Of a DNA stretch of 17,363 nt, positions 1 through 7,227 are shown in pieces. Origin of the DNA: Minisyncoccota bacterium. GTDB taxonomy: Bacteria; Patescibacteriota; Minisyncoccia; Moranbacterales; GCA-2747515. The stretch spans positions 1 to 17,363 of the forward strand of contig CALHMM010000052.1 of NCBI GenBank assembly GCA_938034715.1. Direction: 5' to 3'. Numbering within the stretch: the stretch's first letter is position 1; each line of letters starts with the position of its first letter. The notes beneath the pieces were generated by a model. That model ran no database searches. It worked only from the letters and a program-made list of their open reading frames with translations, and was not told the DNA's origin. Made by a program: the position numbers and the translations under genes.

Positions 1-1
1 C

Positions 2-631
2 CAAATTGACGAATCACGCATAAACATCAAGGAGCAAGATTACGCAAATTTAAACGAGCAAGAAAGAGAACAAAGAATAACTACGGATACGATCAACTAC
101 GCAACCGCCTTCATATTTATATTTGAAAACGGATTTCCAGAAGGCTTCTTCGAAGACGACGAAGAGCTCCTAGAAGATGTATACCAAAAAGCAGAGGCAA
201 TCGCTCTAGGAGCGTCAAGTAAGGAGTATTTTAGAGAAACAAATGAAGATATAGCTACAGTCCTCGAACAGCTCTATGATCTGGCAACTCCCGAATCAAT
301 GCTTGATCTGCACATCGAAGTAATTCAGACACTCACTTATATCGAAAAATCTACAGCAAACCTCTCAGAGCTCTCAGCTCAAGACGAAAGCCTTACTTTC
401 TTCGTTGAACTACTCTCACTACAAGAAGCGATTGATTCCCTTGATAGCATTGGCACAAGGTGGGGTGAAAGACTCGGCTCACTTGGGATATCAAGTGAAG
501 ACATTGGACTAGAGACTGGATCAGAAGTTCAGCCATCAGAGCAACTGCAAGTAGAAGTAGAAGATGACAGGGGTGAAAAAATAGAAACTGAACAGGAACT
601 GGAACAGGAACAAGAAATTGAAGTCGAATAA
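2..631 (+). CDS. Acidic, mostly helical hypothetical protein (5' end outside window)
   Basis: The reading frame is open from the first base of the window and ends at TAA 629-631, so at least 209 residues belong to a gene that begins upstream. An internal ATG at 299 is not the start, because the frame continues unbroken on its 5' side with the same composition. The protein is rich in Glu, Asp, Leu and Ile and looks largely alpha-helical. It ends in a low-complexity Glu/Gln tail of about 40 residues, encoded by a GAACAGGAAC-type micro-repeat. There are no Cys residues and no membrane segment in the visible part. Only 14 nt separate it from the secreted protein downstream, with no terminator between, so the two are probably cotranscribed. 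I do not recognise the family. Confidence 0.75.
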   Translation, partial: QIDESRINIKEQDYANLNEQEREQRITTDTINYATAFIFIFENGFPEGFFEDDEELLEDVYQKAEAIALGASSKEYFRETNEDIATVLEQLYDLATPESMLDLHIEVIQTLTYIEKSTANLSELSAQDESLTFFVELLSLQEAIDSLDSIGTRWGERLGSLGISSEDIGLETGSEVQPSEQLQVEVEDDRGEKIETEQELEQEQEIEVE

Positions 632-645
632 TATAACAGTAAAAG

Positions 646-1644
646 ATGAAAACAAAACTACTATCATTTTTTCTCATAGCGCTACTGATCTTTATACCTG
701 TTAGAAAGGTTGAAGCGGGTATATGGTTTGAAACTGCAGCTACAAATTATTCACTAGCAATCTTGCAGGAAATTAAGGACATTATTTATCAAGTTGCAAA
801 GGCACAACTGCAGATCATTGGGATTCAAACTTTAAATAGATTCATACTGCAAACAATATCTGACGTGGCATCCCCATACATTAGGAACTACGAAGACTTT
901 CTTTTTCTTCAGCCATCAATCGCAGCTGATGAAGAACTGGAGACATTTCTCACAGCAGTTCTTCATGGAAAAACAGAGGCCAACTACACCTTCGAATCAA
1001 GTCCAGACCCAAACGCTCCAACAGGTTCAAACAGCGGGGGATACGAAGCCGTTTTACGGATAGCTGCGGTGAGGGCTGGGAGCGGACAATCTAGGGAAAG
1101 TATTGAAACAGGAGGTGTAGACATTTCAGATCATTGTTTGTCTAAAGACGGTGAAATTCAAATGTTTGGAGACACAGAAAACAAACCGTCCTTTAACTGC
1201 TTTGCTTCTGTTTTTGCCAATATCCATAACCATCCCGAAGGTATTAAGATAGCTGCAAGAGCAGCGCGTGACGAAGCCTTTGCAAAGCTTAAGGAAGAAG
1301 CAAGGCTAAAAGCCTCAGCTGCCGGAGGAGCGCTTGGAAAAGAGGATGAAGACGGGAACGTCGAAAAACCAGCATTTAATACACAAAACATCATCAATGA
1401 GTCATCCAATGCGATCTTTGGAGGAATTACAGATATACAAATCGAGCACCCGATTGCGCAAGCAATTGTAACAGCAACTCTGCCATCTCTACTCAAGAAT
1501 ACAAATAAAACCCTAGATAAACTTTCAAAGAAAATGAGTGATAGAGCAAACGACTCTCTCAAGGATATCAAGGCAGATAGATTTAGGAATGATCCTGAAA
1601 ATCAATTTGAAGATGGTGGTCTCTACGAGGATCCCGAAGAATAA
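646..1644 (+). CDS. Secreted protein of unknown function with signal peptide
   Basis: 332 residues starting at ATG 646, 14 nt after the previous stop; no Shine-Dalgarno is visible (upstream is ATAACAGTAAAAG). Residues 1-24 form a classical signal peptide: basic n-region MKTK, a hydrophobic stretch of about 14 residues, and a VEA|GIWF cleavage site. The mature protein begins with amphipathic helices (about 28-85). A Gly/Ser/Pro-rich, probably flexible stretch follows (about 116-160), with Cys164 and Cys185 that could form a disulfide after export, then an Ala/Lys/Glu-rich helical region and an acidic tail. The helical N-terminus after a signal peptide faintly recalls VirB5/TrbJ-like conjugation proteins, but no diagnostic motif supports this. 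Hypothetical secreted protein is the safe call. It is the last gene of its operon, with a terminator 7 nt after the stop. Confidence 0.8.
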   Translation: MKTKLLSFFLIALLIFIPVRKVEAGIWFETAATNYSLAILQEIKDIIYQVAKAQLQIIGIQTLNRFILQTISDVASPYIRNYEDFLFLQPSIAADEELETFLTAVLHGKTEANYTFESSPDPNAPTGSNSGGYEAVLRIAAVRAGSGQSRESIETGGVDISDHCLSKDGEIQMFGDTENKPSFNCFASVFANIHNHPEGIKIAARAARDEAFAKLKEEARLKASAAGGALGKEDEDGNVEKPAFNTQNIINESSNAIFGGITDIQIEHPIAQAIVTATLPSLLKNTNKTLDKLSKKMSDRANDSLKDIKADRFRNDPENQFEDGGLYEDPEE

Positions 1645-1650
1645 TAACTT

Positions 1651-1677
1651 AAAACCCCACATAAGTGGGGTTTTTTT
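1651..1677 (+). terminator. Intrinsic terminator, probably bidirectional
   Basis: A 10-bp stem AAAACCCCAC / GTGGGGTTTT (1651-1660 and 1665-1674) with an ATAA loop is followed by TTT, giving seven T in a row. It lies 7 nt after the stop of the secreted-protein gene. The A-tract on the left arm gives a U-run on the opposite strand, so it probably also ends the convergent tRNA-Val transcript, whose 3' end is 2 nt away. Confidence 0.9.
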
Positions 1678-1678
1678 G

Positions 1679-1752
1679 TGGGCGACACAAGATTTGAACT
1701 TGTGACCTCTTGGATGTCGACCAAGCGCTCTAACCAACTGAGCTAGTCACCC
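1679..1752 (-). tRNA. tRNA-Val (anticodon GAC), with C at position 33
   Basis: The minus strand folds into a complete cloverleaf: acceptor GGGTGAC/GTCGCCC (one G-U pair), D-arm GCTC/GAGC with a standard AGTTGGTTA loop, anticodon stem CTTGG/CCAAG with loop TCGACAT, variable region AGGTC, T-stem ACAAG/CTTGT with loop TTCAAAT. Loop positions 3-5 read GAC, so it decodes GUC/GUU valine codons. The discriminator is A, as expected for Val. CCA is not encoded (the gene continues with CAAAA). Position 33 is C instead of the nearly invariant U. Otherwise it looks functional, with its own promoter immediately upstream. Confidence 0.92.
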
Positions 1753-1761
1753 ATAGAGAAT

Positions 1762-1790
1762 ATGATATCTGATTAGGAGGAAAATTGCAA
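1762..1790 (-). promoter_or_regulatory. Promoter of tRNA-Val
   Basis: On the minus strand, -35 TTGCAA (1785-1790), a 17-nt spacer and -10 TATCAT (1762-1767). Transcription would start about 7 nt downstream, just before the mature 5' end at 1752. The same TTGCAA hexamer with a 17-nt spacer occurs in the S1 and rpsO promoters of this window. Confidence 0.75.
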
Positions 1791-1809
1791 GATACATCCC
1801 GCGATCATT

Positions 1810-1980
1810 AACGTAGTCTCGCTACTAGTTGATTCGACTAAGGCTAAGGATTTAGTCGGATTGTAAACATTGAATCTTTGCTGGAATACTGACTAGCACT
1901 CTTAAGTAGACAAGCGATAAAGGGTGAGTTGTCTACATACGAATGAGACACCTCGTACTGAGGTGTCTCTTGCTAGACTG
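1810..1980 (-). other. Non-coding stretch with nested inverted repeats; possible structured RNA
   Basis: The 260 nt between the tRNA promoter and the ftsH stop contain no gene. Pairings visible: CTAGCA/TGCTAG (1893-1898 with 1971-1976) enclosing two hairpins, GTAGACAA/TTGTCTAC (1906-1913 with 1929-1936) and a perfect 10-bp GAGACACCTC/GAGGTGTCTC (1945-1954 with 1960-1969, 5-nt loop). Beside it is CGACTAA/TTAGTCG (1835-1841 with 1852-1858). Together these can form a three-way junction plus a side hairpin. No U-tract follows the strong hairpin on either strand, so it is not a plain terminator. A TATAAT on the minus strand at 1987-1992 would place a start near 1980, just before the junction, but no -35 box is evident. 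It could equally be the ftsH 3' UTR. The strand is a guess. Confidence 0.3.
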
Positions 1981-2013
1981 TCCAAAATTATAGATTCTTC
2001 CAGGTGGGGGGGG

Positions 2014-3888
2014 TTACTTCGCAGGCAGGGTCACTTCTTCATTCTTTGTCTCGTTGTACTCCTTGCCTGCAATGATAGCATCAAACTCGTCCTTCTCTAT
2101 AGTCTCCTTCTTTATGAGAGTTAAAGCAATCTTTTCTAATAAGTCTTTCTTCTCAGTTAGTATGCCTTCAGCCGTCTGGAGTGCTTGTGAAACCAGAGAG
2201 CTAATAACTCGATCAATTTCCTCAGCTGTCTTCTCTGAGAAGTCCTTTGCCTCAGAAACCTCTCTTCCAAGGAAGGTGTGCTCCTCCCGCTTGCCAAAGG
2301 TCCTTGTTCCGAGCTCGCTCATCCCATAACGCGTTACATACTGCCGAGCCATGCTTGTAGCTCTCTCAAGGTCACTTGAAGGGCCTGTCGTCGTTTCTCC
2401 AAAGATCATCTTCTCTGCTGCAAATCCTCCTAAGAGCATTGCAAGTTGATCAACAAAATAGGATTGAGAGTGATAACTCTGGTCTTTCTCTGGCACAGAG
2501 AGTGTATAGCCACCTGCACCCCCACGCGAGATGATAGAAACCTTGTGAATAGGGTCAGCATTATCCAGAAATGCTCCTACGAGCGCGTGACCAGTCTCAT
2601 GATATGCAGTGATGCGTGTTTCTTTTTCATCCATACGCTTATTCTTGCGAGCGGGACCGAGCATAACTTTCTCTATCGCATCAACCAGGTCAGTCATAGA
2701 AATCTTTTTGCTATCACGACGTCCTGCGAGGAGTGCACCCTCATTCATAAGGTTTGCTAGGTCAGCACCTGCAAATCCTGGTGTACGCTGAGCAAGTCTC
2801 TCCAAATTAACATCATCAGAAAGTGGTTTGTTGGCAGCATGGATCTTTAAGATCGCTATACGATCACTTAGATCAGGGAGGTCAACAGTTACTCGACGAT
2901 CAAATCGTCCAGGACGCAAGAGTGCAGGATCCAGAACATCAGGCCTATTTGTAGCAGCGATAACAATCACACCTGTTTCACTTTCAAATCCATCCATCTC
3001 GACGAGGATTTGGTTAAGTGTTTGCTCACGTTCATCGTTTCCGCCACCGAGTCCAGCGCCTCGTTGCCGACCTACGGCGTCTACTTCATCGATAAACACG
3101 ATTGAAGGGGCATTCTTTTTCGCCTGTTTGAAAAGGTCACGTACTCGAGAGGCACCAACTCCAACAAACATCTCAACAAACTCACTACCACTAATAGTAA
3201 AAAAGGGAACTTCAGCCTCTCCAGCAACAGCTTTTGCGAGAAGTGTTTTTCCGGTACCGGGGCGTCCAAGAAGAAGGACTCCTTTTGGGATCTTTGCCCC
3301 CAAATCAAGGAACTTTTTTGGTGCCTTTAGGAAATCTACAACTTCACTAAGCTCCTCCTTGGCTTCTTTGTTTCCAGCTACGTCCGCAAATAGCGTTTTC
3401 TTCTTCTTATCCTTGGGATCGATCATCCGAGCCTTGCTGGTACCAAAACTTAAAGCCTGATTATTACCGCGCATTGCTTGGCGCATCATAAACCAAATGA
3501 GCCCTCCAATAAGTAAGACTGGTAGAACAATTGGTAAAACAGTAGTAGCGAAATTCTGTCCCGCTGAAGGCTCTTTATAGTCCACAGAAAGGTTGCGCAT
3601 CTTCTCATCGCTTACGCCCAGATTTGTCAGAGTTTCTGTAAGGCTTGCTTCACGTTCTTTTGTCGTTGTTTGCTTCACCTTCTTCCCATCAACTTCCTTT
3701 AACTCGACTTCAACCTTATTTCCTTCAACAATAACTTTCTCCACCTTGTCCTCAGTGATTTGTTGAGCTAGAGCGTTTAATGTAATTTTATCTGGCACAG
3801 TTTTTGTACTCTGCGATAAAAGTATTAGTCCAAAAAATACTATAAGTATAATGACAATAGCTGAAGCATTCTTGAGAATCTTTTCCAT
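2014..3888 (-). CDS. ftsH: ATP-dependent zinc metalloprotease FtsH
   Basis: FtsH is the hexameric, membrane-anchored AAA+ protease that pulls misfolded membrane proteins and selected soluble substrates into a Zn-dependent proteolytic chamber. 624 residues is a normal length. In order: TM1 about 9-25, extracytoplasmic domain about 26-113, TM2 about 114-135, then AAA+ with Walker A GRPGTGKT (208-215), pore motif FVGVG (241-245), Walker B IVFIDE (263-268) and second region of homology with ATNRPDVLD and RPGRFDR (about 312-331). The protease domain has the zinc motif HETGH (430-434) and a likely third ligand, Asp506, in TGPSSDLERA. Walker A has Arg where most FtsH have Pro. The protein ends in a Lys/Glu-rich tail. 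No Shine-Dalgarno is visible on the coding strand. It follows tilS by 105 nt; tilS-ftsH adjacency is widespread in bacteria. Eight consecutive C follow the stop codon. Confidence 0.98.
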   Translation of the reverse strand: MEKILKNASAIVIILIVFFGLILLSQSTKTVPDKITLNALAQQITEDKVEKVIVEGNKVEVELKEVDGKKVKQTTTKEREASLTETLTNLGVSDEKMRNLSVDYKEPSAGQNFATTVLPIVLPVLLIGGLIWFMMRQAMRGNNQALSFGTSKARMIDPKDKKKKTLFADVAGNKEAKEELSEVVDFLKAPKKFLDLGAKIPKGVLLLGRPGTGKTLLAKAVAGEAEVPFFTISGSEFVEMFVGVGASRVRDLFKQAKKNAPSIVFIDEVDAVGRQRGAGLGGGNDEREQTLNQILVEMDGFESETGVIVIAATNRPDVLDPALLRPGRFDRRVTVDLPDLSDRIAILKIHAANKPLSDDVNLERLAQRTPGFAGADLANLMNEGALLAGRRDSKKISMTDLVDAIEKVMLGPARKNKRMDEKETRITAYHETGHALVGAFLDNADPIHKVSIISRGGAGGYTLSVPEKDQSYHSQSYFVDQLAMLLGGFAAEKMIFGETTTGPSSDLERATSMARQYVTRYGMSELGTRTFGKREEHTFLGREVSEAKDFSEKTAEEIDRVISSLVSQALQTAEGILTEKKDLLEKIALTLIKKETIEKDEFDAIIAGKEYNETKNEEVTLPAK

Positions 3889-3895
3889 AAAGGAG

Positions 3896-3924
3896 TATTA
3901 ATATATAAGCGTATATTTAGTCAA
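3896..3924 (-). promoter_or_regulatory. Possible ftsH promoter very close to the start codon
   Basis: On the minus strand, TTGACT (3919-3924) is followed by an AT-rich stretch with several imperfect -10 candidates (TATATT, TATTAA, ATTAAT) within 13-16 nt. Any of them would place the transcription start within about 10 nt of the ATG at 3888, or at it, giving a very short or absent leader. No single -35/-10 pair is convincing, and ftsH may instead be read through from tilS. Confidence 0.3.
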
Positions 3925-3993
3925 AACCGAAACCTTAAAATACTTATTCAAAAAGCATTTGAAATACACTCACAACGTTGAATTTATGTGAAT

Positions 3994-4980
3994 TTATATA
4001 GCTAAGGTGATCTCAACTGTAGCATTTTTAACAGCAAAAATCAAGTCATTAGTTTGAATAGTTTGATTCTTGTTCTTTTTGCTTAACAATGCTTTTCGAA
4101 ATTCCTCAATGAGACCAAATCCTCCATAAGAGCCTTCATTTATCAGAGAGCCAACTGCACTACGTAGGAAGAATCTTTGTGCTGAAGGTGAAAGGGCGAG
4201 GAACTCTTGCTTGTCAAAAGAGACTGAGTTCTCATCATTCACATATGAGAGACGAACATTTTCACTCAAGAAGGCGTAGTCATCACCGATGCTTTGAGCG
4301 GTTCGAGAAAGAGTATCTATAATCTCAGTATTGTAATTTTTTTCTAGGTAGGGGAGTAGCATCATTCGAATCTTGTTTCTTGTGAAGTCTGTACTACTAT
4401 TTGTTTCATCTTCGCCAAACTCAATTGAATAGTCTGTGCAATAAATTGAAATATCTTCACGCTTCACACCAAGTAAGGGACGAATCAATACAACCGGAGA
4501 ACCACCAATGGTCTGCGCAGATTTTACAGACATGTTTGAAAGCCCAGAAAGCCCAGAACCGCGCAAAAGGTGCAAAAGGAGTGTCTCAGCATGGTCGTTC
4601 TTGTGATGACCAAGAGCAACGCTATGGGCGTTATAATCACTGGATACACGAGCAAAAAAATCTCGGCGAATCGTTCGCCACTGATCTTCGCTCTGGCCTT
4701 TCTTAGAAGCATCTACAACGAGAGTCTCACATGGGATATTAAGTTGCACACAAAAGTCTTCAACAATTTTTTGATCTCTATCCGAGGAAGCTCCACGCAA
4801 ACCATGATTTACATGAGCTGCGACAATAGTAAGTCCCTCCTTATTTGCAATATGACTCAGCACGTGCAAAAGACACATGCTATCCCTGCCACCACTTGCT
4901 CCAACTACAATAGTATCACCACGGTTCCAAAGACCATGAAGACTATTTGTATTCTGAACATATTTTGTAAAATTCTTCAT
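3994..4980 (-). CDS. tilS: tRNA(Ile)-lysidine synthetase TilS (short form)
   Basis: TilS is an ATP-PPase-fold enzyme that attaches lysine to C34 of tRNA-Ile(CAU), so that it reads AUA and is charged with Ile. The start MKNFTKYVQN at 4980 gives 328 residues; a longer frame to 5067 would overlap the upstream kinase gene and carries no conserved sequence. Seen: PP-loop SGGRDS (29-34), HVNHGLRG (56-63), family block GHHKNDHAETLLLHLLRGSGL-like (from 124), IRPLLGVKREDI, and DETNSS...TRNKIR near 220. A short helical C-terminal part follows; the extra C-terminal domains of E. coli TilS appear absent, as in many small genomes. The start lies 7 nt after the kinase stop, indicating one operon. Upstream sequence TTTGCAG is not a Shine-Dalgarno. 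Confidence 0.95.
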   Translation of the reverse strand: MKNFTKYVQNTNSLHGLWNRGDTIVVGASGGRDSMCLLHVLSHIANKEGLTIVAAHVNHGLRGASSDRDQKIVEDFCVQLNIPCETLVVDASKKGQSEDQWRTIRRDFFARVSSDYNAHSVALGHHKNDHAETLLLHLLRGSGLSGLSNMSVKSAQTIGGSPVVLIRPLLGVKREDISIYCTDYSIEFGEDETNSSTDFTRNKIRMMLLPYLEKNYNTEIIDTLSRTAQSIGDDYAFLSENVRLSYVNDENSVSFDKQEFLALSPSAQRFFLRSAVGSLINEGSYGGFGLIEEFRKALLSKKNKNQTIQTNDLIFAVKNATVEITLAI

Positions 4981-4987
4981 CTGCAAA

Positions 4988-5539
4988 TCATAAGGACTCA
5001 ATGTATTCAAATAAGCTATCAAAAGCCTCATCCACGGTAAGGTTAGTCGTGTCGAGAACAAAATCAAAGTTTTCTAGATCAAAGCAATCCTTGTCATAAT
5101 ACTTCTTATAGCGATAATGATCGCTTCGCATACGCTCTTCGTTTAGCTTGATCATTTGCTCAATACTATCGACTTGCGGCCCTTCATTACGCGCATTATT
5201 ATCTTTCAACTCATTGAATATTCTTCGAGCGCCTTCAGATGGGTCGACACTTATATAGATCTTTATCGATTGTGGTACAAGGAACCAGCTTGTACGTCCT
5301 TCGATAACAAAATTATCCTCTTTCTCACCAAGCTCTTTCTGATAGTTATCAACCTCGTAGTCAGTTTCGGGATGACTTTCACCATAGGCATTAAACTCAG
5401 CAATAGTCATTCCTTTTGCCTTAGCTAGGTCTCTTCGCATTTGTCCCATATAGTAGCGCTTCATATTACATTTCTCAGCCAGCATTTTCGCAAGCGTACT
5501 TTTGCCAGAACCGAGATCTCCTGTTAGTGAAATGATCAT
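4988..5539 (-). CDS. Cytidylate kinase-like P-loop NMP kinase (archaeal-type)
   Basis: 183 residues with a Walker A motif GDLGSGKST (7-15) at the N-terminus. The blocks MGQMRRDLAKAKGMTIAEFN, then a Tyr/Asp-containing YEVDNYQKELG segment and VIEGRTSWF, resemble the archaeal-type (d)CMP kinase family, which transfers phosphate from ATP to (d)CMP. A lid region rich in Arg follows (ARRIFNELKDNNARNEG), then a C-terminal DTTNLTVDEAFDSL segment typical of this group. Substrate cannot be proved from sequence; a general (deoxy)nucleotide kinase is the alternative. It sits between S1 (which ends in its own terminator) and tilS (7-nt gap). A TATACT at 5572-5577 on this strand, just after the S1 terminator, could be its -10, but I see no -35. 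Confidence 0.75.
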   Translation of the reverse strand: MIISLTGDLGSGKSTLAKMLAEKCNMKRYYMGQMRRDLAKAKGMTIAEFNAYGESHPETDYEVDNYQKELGEKEDNFVIEGRTSWFLVPQSIKIYISVDPSEGARRIFNELKDNNARNEGPQVDSIEQMIKLNEERMRSDHYRYKKYYDKDCFDLENFDFVLDTTNLTVDEAFDSLFEYIESL

Positions 5540-5580
5540 TGAAAATTATTGATACAAAATTACATAACCCCAGTATAAAC

Positions 5581-5605
5581 AAAAACGCCTCGCAAAGCGA
5601 GGCGT
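5581..5605 (-). terminator. Intrinsic terminator of the S1 gene
   Basis: On the minus strand, ACGCCTCGC/GCGAGGCGT (9 bp, loop TTT) spans 5585-5605 and ends in five T (5585-5581). It lies 16 nt after the S1 stop codon, separating S1 from the kinase-tilS-ftsH group. Confidence 0.9.
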
Positions 5606-5621
5606 CTTCTAGTGTGCTACT

Positions 5622-6938
5622 CTATGCAGTTTCCTTTGGAATCTCTACCCCATCAACAAGTATAAGTCCCATGCGGTGTTCCTTCGGTTCGATCGAAAGT
5701 ATACGCCATTTATAGTCTTTACCGCTCGAAATCGTCTCATCGAGCTTCTTTCCTGGGAAAGCTTCTTGGAACTCACTAACATGTGCCAAGCCGTGAATGT
5801 CACTATCAAGGTAGACAAATGCACCAAAAGGATTAATTTTATCAACTGTTCCGGGATACTCCTTTCCAACTTCATACTTTTTCGTAATTGTAGTCCATGG
5901 ATCAGCAAGGAGAGCCTTAACACTCAATGAGATGCGTGTATCATCGATACCAATAATTTTAGCCTTAACTTTGTCTCCTACTTTGATGATCTCACGTGGA
6001 TTAGCAATTAACTGCCAAGCAAGTTCAGAAATATGCACAAGCCCTTCAAGTCTGTGTTCTGCATCGATGTCAGATTCAGCTGGCGTAAACTTTACAAATG
6101 CCCCAAAGTCTACAACACCACTAACCTCACCATCTACAATGTCCCCAACGCTCAGGCCAGAAATAGCCTGTCGTTCTTCGTCACTGTGTGCTGCCTTCTC
6201 TGAAACAATAAGTTTCTCTGTTTCCTGGTCTACGTCTAATATTCGAACAGGAAGTTCCTTGTTAAGTAACTGTTTAAGGAGCTCAAGAATCTTATTTCTA
6301 TCACCGTCTTCAACACGTGGATAATTTTTACTAGATAACTGTGATACAGGAAGAAATCCAGTAATACCGTTCATTTCTACGATTAGACCCCCCTTATTCA
6401 CATCGAGAATTCTCGTTTTCACAGTGCTCTCACTCTCCTTCTTTTCTCGCAGATCATCCCATGCTTTTTCATAAGAAGCTTCACGAATAGAAAGCTCCAT
6501 GTAGCCTTCCTCGTTAATCATATCAGTGACAACTGCCTCAATCTTTGAGCCAACTGCAAGTTTGGCGTCTTCGCTAAGGCCACTCTTGGCTTCTCGCCCA
6601 ATAACCATTCCTGTACCGATAGTGCCCAGGTCGACTAATACTACATTTGTGGATATATCAATAACTTTACCTGTTATAGGCTCACCGAGCTGCGGTATCG
6701 GTGTGTCATCTTTCTCTAACAACTCCTCCATCGTTGCTCCGCTTACAACAGGAGATACTGCCTCTGGTTCCTTTGCTTGCGAACCATCCTTCTTTACAGG
6801 TGTCGTGGACTGGGCCGCTTTTTTTATGGACGTCTTTTTTGGTTTCACCTCAACTTCAGGTTTGACGCTGGCAGCGTCAGTTTTTCCTGTTACCTCTGCT
6901 ACGATTTTGTCTAATAAGTCCTTTTCATCTGTTGCCAT
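5622..6938 (-). CDS. rpsA: 30S ribosomal protein S1 (four S1 domains)
   Basis: S1 repeats are OB-fold RNA-binding modules; multi-repeat S1 binds mRNA on the 30S subunit. The start MATDEKDLLDKI at 6938 gives 438 residues. The frame extends 34 codons further, but that part has no S1-like sequence and overlaps leader hairpins. The first 85 residues are a Lys/Pro/Ala-rich linker (KPKKTSIKKAA). Four S1 repeats follow at about 94-162, 179-257, 274-352 and 366-437. Repeats 3 and 4 are the most canonical (VDFGAFVKF...LEGLVHISEL; NPFGAFVYL...IHGLAHVSEF). E. coli S1 has six repeats; four is common elsewhere. It is monocistronic by its flanking promoter and terminator. No Shine-Dalgarno is visible before 6938. 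An alternative name would be S1 RNA-binding domain protein. Confidence 0.93.
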   Translation of the reverse strand: MATDEKDLLDKIVAEVTGKTDAASVKPEVEVKPKKTSIKKAAQSTTPVKKDGSQAKEPEAVSPVVSGATMEELLEKDDTPIPQLGEPITGKVIDISTNVVLVDLGTIGTGMVIGREAKSGLSEDAKLAVGSKIEAVVTDMINEEGYMELSIREASYEKAWDDLREKKESESTVKTRILDVNKGGLIVEMNGITGFLPVSQLSSKNYPRVEDGDRNKILELLKQLLNKELPVRILDVDQETEKLIVSEKAAHSDEERQAISGLSVGDIVDGEVSGVVDFGAFVKFTPAESDIDAEHRLEGLVHISELAWQLIANPREIIKVGDKVKAKIIGIDDTRISLSVKALLADPWTTITKKYEVGKEYPGTVDKINPFGAFVYLDSDIHGLAHVSEFQEAFPGKKLDETISSGKDYKWRILSIEPKEHRMGLILVDGVEIPKETA

Positions 6939-7150
6939 ATATTTATAGGGTGCTACCAGCGCTACGGTAGTATTAATGATTAATGCGCTCATCAAGTAAG
7001 TCTCCAAACCACAAAAAATTCCAAAAAATGGAATTATCAAACATCACGCTCTAGGAGTCAGAGCGTATACCCATTTAAATGCACGAAGCACAGTGTCAAT
7101 GGGGATCTTTAATTGTTTAATAATTACCAACGAAGAACGCGTGGTTAACT
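6939..7150 (-). promoter_or_regulatory. Structured leader upstream of S1
   Basis: About 210 nt separate the predicted S1 transcription start from its ATG. In transcription order they contain hairpin ACGCTCT/AGAGCGT (7046-7066, 7-nt loop), an AT-rich hairpin AATTCC/GGAATT (7017-7035) directly followed by four more T, which has the shape of a weak terminator or attenuator, and CTACC/GGTAG (6953-6970) just before the start codon. S1 autoregulates translation through its leader in E. coli; a similar role here is inference. Confidence 0.45.
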
Positions 7151-7157
7151 TGAGGCA

Positions 7158-7186
7158 AGTATAGTACAACTTGCTCATTTTTGCAA
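7158..7186 (-). promoter_or_regulatory. Promoter of the S1 gene
   Basis: On the minus strand, -35 TTGCAA (7181-7186), 17-nt spacer, -10 TATACT (7158-7163). It is the only good match in the 390 nt between S1 and the divergent MBL gene. Confidence 0.75.
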
Positions 7187-7227
7187 GCGGGAGATGTATT
7201 GCCTCAGAATTTTAGGGAAAAGAATAT

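Noticed and set aside
1679..1752. tRNA-Asp (GTC) reading of the anticodon loop
   Set aside because: With the 5-bp stem CTTGG/CCAAG, the loop is TCGACAT and its central triplet is GAC; GTC would need a shifted, broken stem.
1790..1980. tmRNA gene in the ftsH-tRNA interval, prompted by GATTCGAC near 1831
   Set aside because: No tRNA-like 3' half with a GTTCRANTC T-loop and no tag-peptide reading frame ending in LAA plus stop; the region is also too short.
2828..3460. 210-codon open frame on + opposite ftsH
   Set aside because: It lies wholly antisense to a textbook FtsH; composition is Ser/Arg-rich as expected from the reverse of a conserved gene, with no domain or promoter.
3891..3895. AGGAG beside the ftsH start
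   Set aside because: It is on the + strand, whereas ftsH is on -, so it cannot act as its ribosome binding site.
4981..5067. Upstream extension of TilS to 5067
   Set aside because: It would overlap the kinase gene by 80 nt, and the extra residues are unlike TilS; MKNFTKYVQN at 4980 fits the family start.
6939..7040. 34-codon N-terminal extension of S1
   Set aside because: Not S1-like, overlaps leader hairpins, and MATDEKDLL at 6938 is a more normal start.
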